From the NCBI GenBank assembly GCA_964444795.1, contig CAYUIQ010000007.1:1-64000 (forward strand): a DNA stretch of 64,000 bases. Reading direction: 5' to 3'. Position 1 is the stretch's first letter. Each line of letters opens with the position of its first letter. The DNA comes from JABMRP01 sp964444795 (GTDB lineage Bacteria; Planctomycetota; Planctomycetia; Pirellulales; Thermoguttaceae). Below are positions 61,023 to 64,000 of the stretch, one piece after another. The notes below the pieces were generated by a model. That model was given only the letters and a program-made list of their open reading frames with translations. It was not told the DNA's origin and made no database searches. The position numbers were made by a program, and so were the translations under genes.

Positions 61023-64000
61023 ATGTGGTTGCGGAATCTTTTCGGCAAGCAGGCCAAATCTTCTTCTCCTTCTTCTTCGTCGAGCAAGAGGCCGTCACGC
61101 CGGCGTCCCGGCTTGCGTCAGACTCGCTTCGAGCCGCTCGAGCAACGACGCCTGCTGGCTATCACACCGGGCTTTGATATTGGCACCGGCGTGTTGACAT
61201 TCGACGGCGACACGGCGGACGACACGCTGACCCTGGAGTTCGATGCCGCGGGCACGACCGTCTCGTACGATCTGCACGATGGCAACGGTTTCGCAACGCA
61301 AGCCGGGGTCAACGAAGTCGCTTTCAACGGCGACGATGGCAGCGACACGCTGATCGTTGACCTAAGCAATGGGAACAACGTCTCTGTCGGCGGAATCGAC
61401 TTCGACGGTGGCGACAGTACCAGCGCACCGGGCGATTTACTGCAAGTCATCGGCAATGGGACCAGCGCAGTCAGTTACACACCCGACGCCGTCAATACCG
61501 GCAGCGGCACGGTCGACACGGGCGGCGGGCCGATCACCTTCAGCAGCCTTTCCCCGGTGCTGGTCGACAACGTCGACTCGTTGACGTTCGTCTCGCCCGG
61601 CGATCAGGACGACGTGACCGTCGAGAATCCGGTGCTCGGCTCCACGGCCAAGGGGTTGATTACCGGCACGACCGACAACGTGGCCTTCGAGTCGGTCACC
61701 TTCACCGATGTTCGCGTGCTCACCCTCGACCTGACCGATTCCGACACGGGCACGGGCGACACGGTTCACATCGCCGCTCAGGTCGACGGGTTTACCGGAT
61801 CCGCGGGAGTGGAATTGGAAACGCTCAGCGTACGCACGGGCGATGGCGACGACACGCTGACGGTCGACATGCCGTTGGTCGGCAACGTGGATTGGGACGC
61901 CGGAGGCGGGGCCACGGACACCGACGCGTTGATTGTCAACGGCCAGACAGATCAGGCCGACACGATTGAGTTCCTTGGAGGAGCCCCAGGGGCCACATTC
62001 ACCAGAGAAGGCATGATCGACGTCTCGTCGTCAACCGGGACCATCGTGTACGATACCACGCAACTAGGCGAGTCGGACCAGATCACCATCCACACGGGCA
62101 ACGAAGACGACTCGGTCGAGATTCGTCTGGTCAACGCGCAGACCCCGGACCTTATCATACCGAACATCGTGGTCGACGGCGGTGCGGGCAGCACGGATGA
62201 CCTGACCGTCTTGGGCCGCATCGACGAGCAGACGCATAGCGGTCTGGACGACACGTTCGAGGCCGACTCCTTGGCCGCCGGTCAAGGGCGCGTCCGGTTG
62301 GTGGAAACGGGCCATCTCACCACGTTTACCAACGTCGCCGGCCGCGTCACCGTCGACGGCAACGGCGGCACCGACGAACTGTACGTCGCCGGGCGTGCCG
62401 CCACGACCGACGTGGTGACCGTTGCCCCCGATCTCACTCCGGCCGCCGACTTCTCCGTGGCGATCGATACTTTGACGACCTTCTACGGCAATCGCGTCGA
62501 GGAACTGTACGTGGCTCCCGGCGACGATGCCATCGGTGACACGATCAACGTCACGCCGCTGGCCAACGTGCCGGTGAACATCGACGGCGGCACTCCCGGC
62601 TTCGATGTCTTGCCTGACGGCGATGCGCTGACGGTCGACGTCAGCGGAGCCGCGGGCGTTCCGGCCTTGGATCTCTTGGGCATCGGAACGGGGCAGTTCA
62701 CCGACAGCCTCGGCGCTTTCGCGCCGGTCAGTTACCAGAATATCGAGAAGATCAATTCGCTGGGTATGACGACCGATCTCGTGATCGACGCCGACCTGCT
62801 CGCCCCGGGTAATGCCGGCGACGGCACGGCCGATGCGTTCGGCTTGGCGCTCGACTCGACCTTCACTGCCGTGGTGATCTCCATTGACGGCACTCCCGTT
62901 TTCGTACAGGACCTGGTCTCCGTCAACAGCATTACGATCAACGGCTCGATCGACGAGGATACACTAACGGTTGACAACACGGGCGGATTGGTCAACCTCG
63001 GCGGGATGGTCGAACCGGCCGGCAGTATCACCTTCAACGGCGGGGCGGGTACGGGGGATCGGATGGACATCATCGGTGACCCCGGTACGGCGATCGCCCG
63101 AGAAACCTACATGGTCAACGGCCCCAGCTCCGGTGACATCATCTTCGATCCCAACGACAGTGCGGGCCCCGGCGCCGCCGGGACCCTCGACAACGCGGCG
63201 CAGGTGATTACCTTCACCGGGTTGGAACCGATCGGCGACACAACGCCGGTGGCCAATTTCGACATGTTCCTCACCTCCTCGCTGGATACGGTCAATGTGG
63301 TCGATGGTCCGGCGGTCGACGGCTTCGTCACCACCGAGATCAACGACAGCGGGACCAACCGATTCGAGCTCGTCCAGTTCGCCAACAAGGCCAACGTCAC
63401 CGTCAACGGCATGGGCGGGTCCGACGTTTTCACCGTCAATAATCCCGCACCGGCCGCCGGTTTGGCGTCGCTCAACCTGTATGGCAACGAACTGACCGAC
63501 GGCGCGATCCAGGTCGACGACAATGCGGTCGATCGCTTCGAGATCGAGGCCATTGGCGCCGGCGCGACCATCGCTGCTCTCGGGCAGGGCGGTAACGATA
63601 CGTTCAATGTCGACCAGGCGGACAGCCTCGACGGCATCATCGGCAACGTCAACATCGACGGAGGCGACGGCACCAACGATTGGCTCAACGTCACCGATAC
63701 GGCCTCCACGACCGCCGACGCGGGAATTACGCTTTCGGCAAGCGCGATCACCGGTGCCTCCAGCGGCGCGATCGGTTACGCGGCCGTCGAAAGGCTCATC
63801 CTGGAGGCCAATGACCAGGGCAACACGATCGACCTGCTCGGCACGGCCCTGGGAACCGACACGAGAGTCTATTCCGGTGCCGGCGACGACGTGGTGACCG
63901 TGGGCGGCCCCGCGACGCTCGAAGCGGTCCAGGGCGCGCTGACGATCGACATGCAGGGCCAGTCGGCCAGCGGTGCCGACCAGCTCATCATCGACGACTC
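61023..64000 (+). CDS. LEPR-XLL giant surface protein, 5' part
   Basis: Open from ATG 61023 (GGAGG nine bases before) to the window end, at least 992 codons; right end not seen. After a Ser/Arg-rich N-terminus, RFEPLEQRRLLAI near residues 37-49 is the LEPR-XLL motif that marks export of very large planctomycete surface proteins. The rest repeats short beta units of 40-60 residues, rich in Asp-Gly-Gly, Asp-Asp-Thr-Leu and Thr-Val (FNGDDGSDTLIVDL, TGDGDDTLTVDM), like calcium-binding or beta-helical adhesins. Probably displayed outside the cell. Repeat units are too diverged to give a number here. Confidence 0.85.
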   Translation, partial: MWLRNLFGKQAKSSSPSSSSSKRPSRRRPGLRQTRFEPLEQRRLLAITPGFDIGTGVLTFDGDTADDTLTLEFDAAGTTVSYDLHDGNGFATQAGVNEVAFNGDDGSDTLIVDLSNGNNVSVGGIDFDGGDSTSAPGDLLQVIGNGTSAVSYTPDAVNTGSGTVDTGGGPITFSSLSPVLVDNVDSLTFVSPGDQDDVTVENPVLGSTAKGLITGTTDNVAFESVTFTDVRVLTLDLTDSDTGTGDTVHIAAQVDGFTGSAGVELETLSVRTGDGDDTLTVDMPLVGNVDWDAGGGATDTDALIVNGQTDQADTIEFLGGAPGATFTREGMIDVSSSTGTIVYDTTQLGESDQITIHTGNEDDSVEIRLVNAQTPDLIIPNIVVDGGAGSTDDLTVLGRIDEQTHSGLDDTFEADSLAAGQGRVRLVETGHLTTFTNVAGRVTVDGNGGTDELYVAGRAATTDVVTVAPDLTPAADFSVAIDTLTTFYGNRVEELYVAPGDDAIGDTINVTPLANVPVNIDGGTPGFDVLPDGDALTVDVSGAAGVPALDLLGIGTGQFTDSLGAFAPVSYQNIEKINSLGMTTDLVIDADLLAPGNAGDGTADAFGLALDSTFTAVVISIDGTPVFVQDLVSVNSITINGSIDEDTLTVDNTGGLVNLGGMVEPAGSITFNGGAGTGDRMDIIGDPGTAIARETYMVNGPSSGDIIFDPNDSAGPGAAGTLDNAAQVITFTGLEPIGDTTPVANFDMFLTSSLDTVNVVDGPAVDGFVTTEINDSGTNRFELVQFANKANVTVNGMGGSDVFTVNNPAPAAGLASLNLYGNELTDGAIQVDDNAVDRFEIEAIGAGATIAALGQGGNDTFNVDQADSLDGIIGNVNIDGGDGTNDWLNVTDTASTTADAGITLSASAITGASSGAIGYAAVERLILEANDQGNTIDLLGTALGTDTRVYSGAGDDVVTVGGPATLEAVQGALTIDMQGQSASGADQLIIDD

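Overview
The window looks like a chromosomal segment of a planctomycete, probably of the Pirellulales/Planctomycetia type. The evidence is the combination of a sigma factor next to a Ser/Thr kinase-WD40 protein, PEP-CTERM secreted proteins, a LEPR-XLL giant surface protein, a sulfatase with a Cys-type active site, an HzsA-related cytochrome-like protein, DUF1559-like pilin helices and a fused AroD-AroE enzyme. GC is high and most genes have purine-rich ribosome sites.

Layout. 1-4.9 kb: a decayed response-regulator tail, then an ECF sigma factor and a kinase with two WD40 propellers, broken by a one-base frameshift in a run of seven G. 5.7-9.1 kb: MurQ, a BadF-type sugar kinase and a divergent sodium symporter, a likely amino-sugar/peptidoglycan recycling set. 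9.3-15.1 kb: a PQQ-propeller protein and an HzsA-related di-heme protein. 15.6-17.4 kb: a collapsed CRISPR-Cas locus in which a WYL regulator fragment is joined directly to the C-terminal end of Cas4 fused to Cas1, followed by Cas2; no array or interference genes remain. A same-strand dispersed repeat (R1, five copies between 0.55 and 15.5 kb) sits between nearly all these units. 17.8-22 kb: a ceramidase-like protein, then phosphatidylcholine synthase and a CHT1-like choline transporter that converge with interlocked stop codons.

22-30.4 kb is accessory DNA: small proteins, a TIGR02594 hydrolase, an arrestin-like protein and a decaying integrative element (5'-truncated DUF3987 protein, adenine methyltransferase with an in-frame TAG, XRE regulator, tyrosine integrase with its first catalytic Arg changed to His) that ends in tRNA-Ser(GCU).

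30.8-42.3 kb is host DNA: a VWA protein, a second ECF sigma factor followed by a remarkable protein that fuses an anti-sigma zinc finger and membrane segment to a complete alpha-2-macroglobulin with thioester motif, then LemA, an M48 protease and a sulfatase. 42.5-44 kb holds an FRG-domain pseudogene and a BrnT-like toxin/antitoxin pair. 44.4-51.4 kb has secreted and envelope proteins (HEAT-like, PQQ-like, TAXI binding protein, PEP-CTERM). 51.8-60.6 kb is one long minus-strand run: amidohydrolase, HisH, OmpA-type lipoprotein, a conserved hypothetical, prepilin peptidase, AroK, AroDE and MutL. The last gene, a LEPR-XLL surface protein, runs off the right edge.

The best candidates for something new are the sigma/anti-sigma-alpha-2-macroglobulin pair, the choline uptake/phosphatidylcholine module, and the single-deletion CRISPR remnant embedded among R1 repeats. 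All calls are from reading the sequence; no database search was run.
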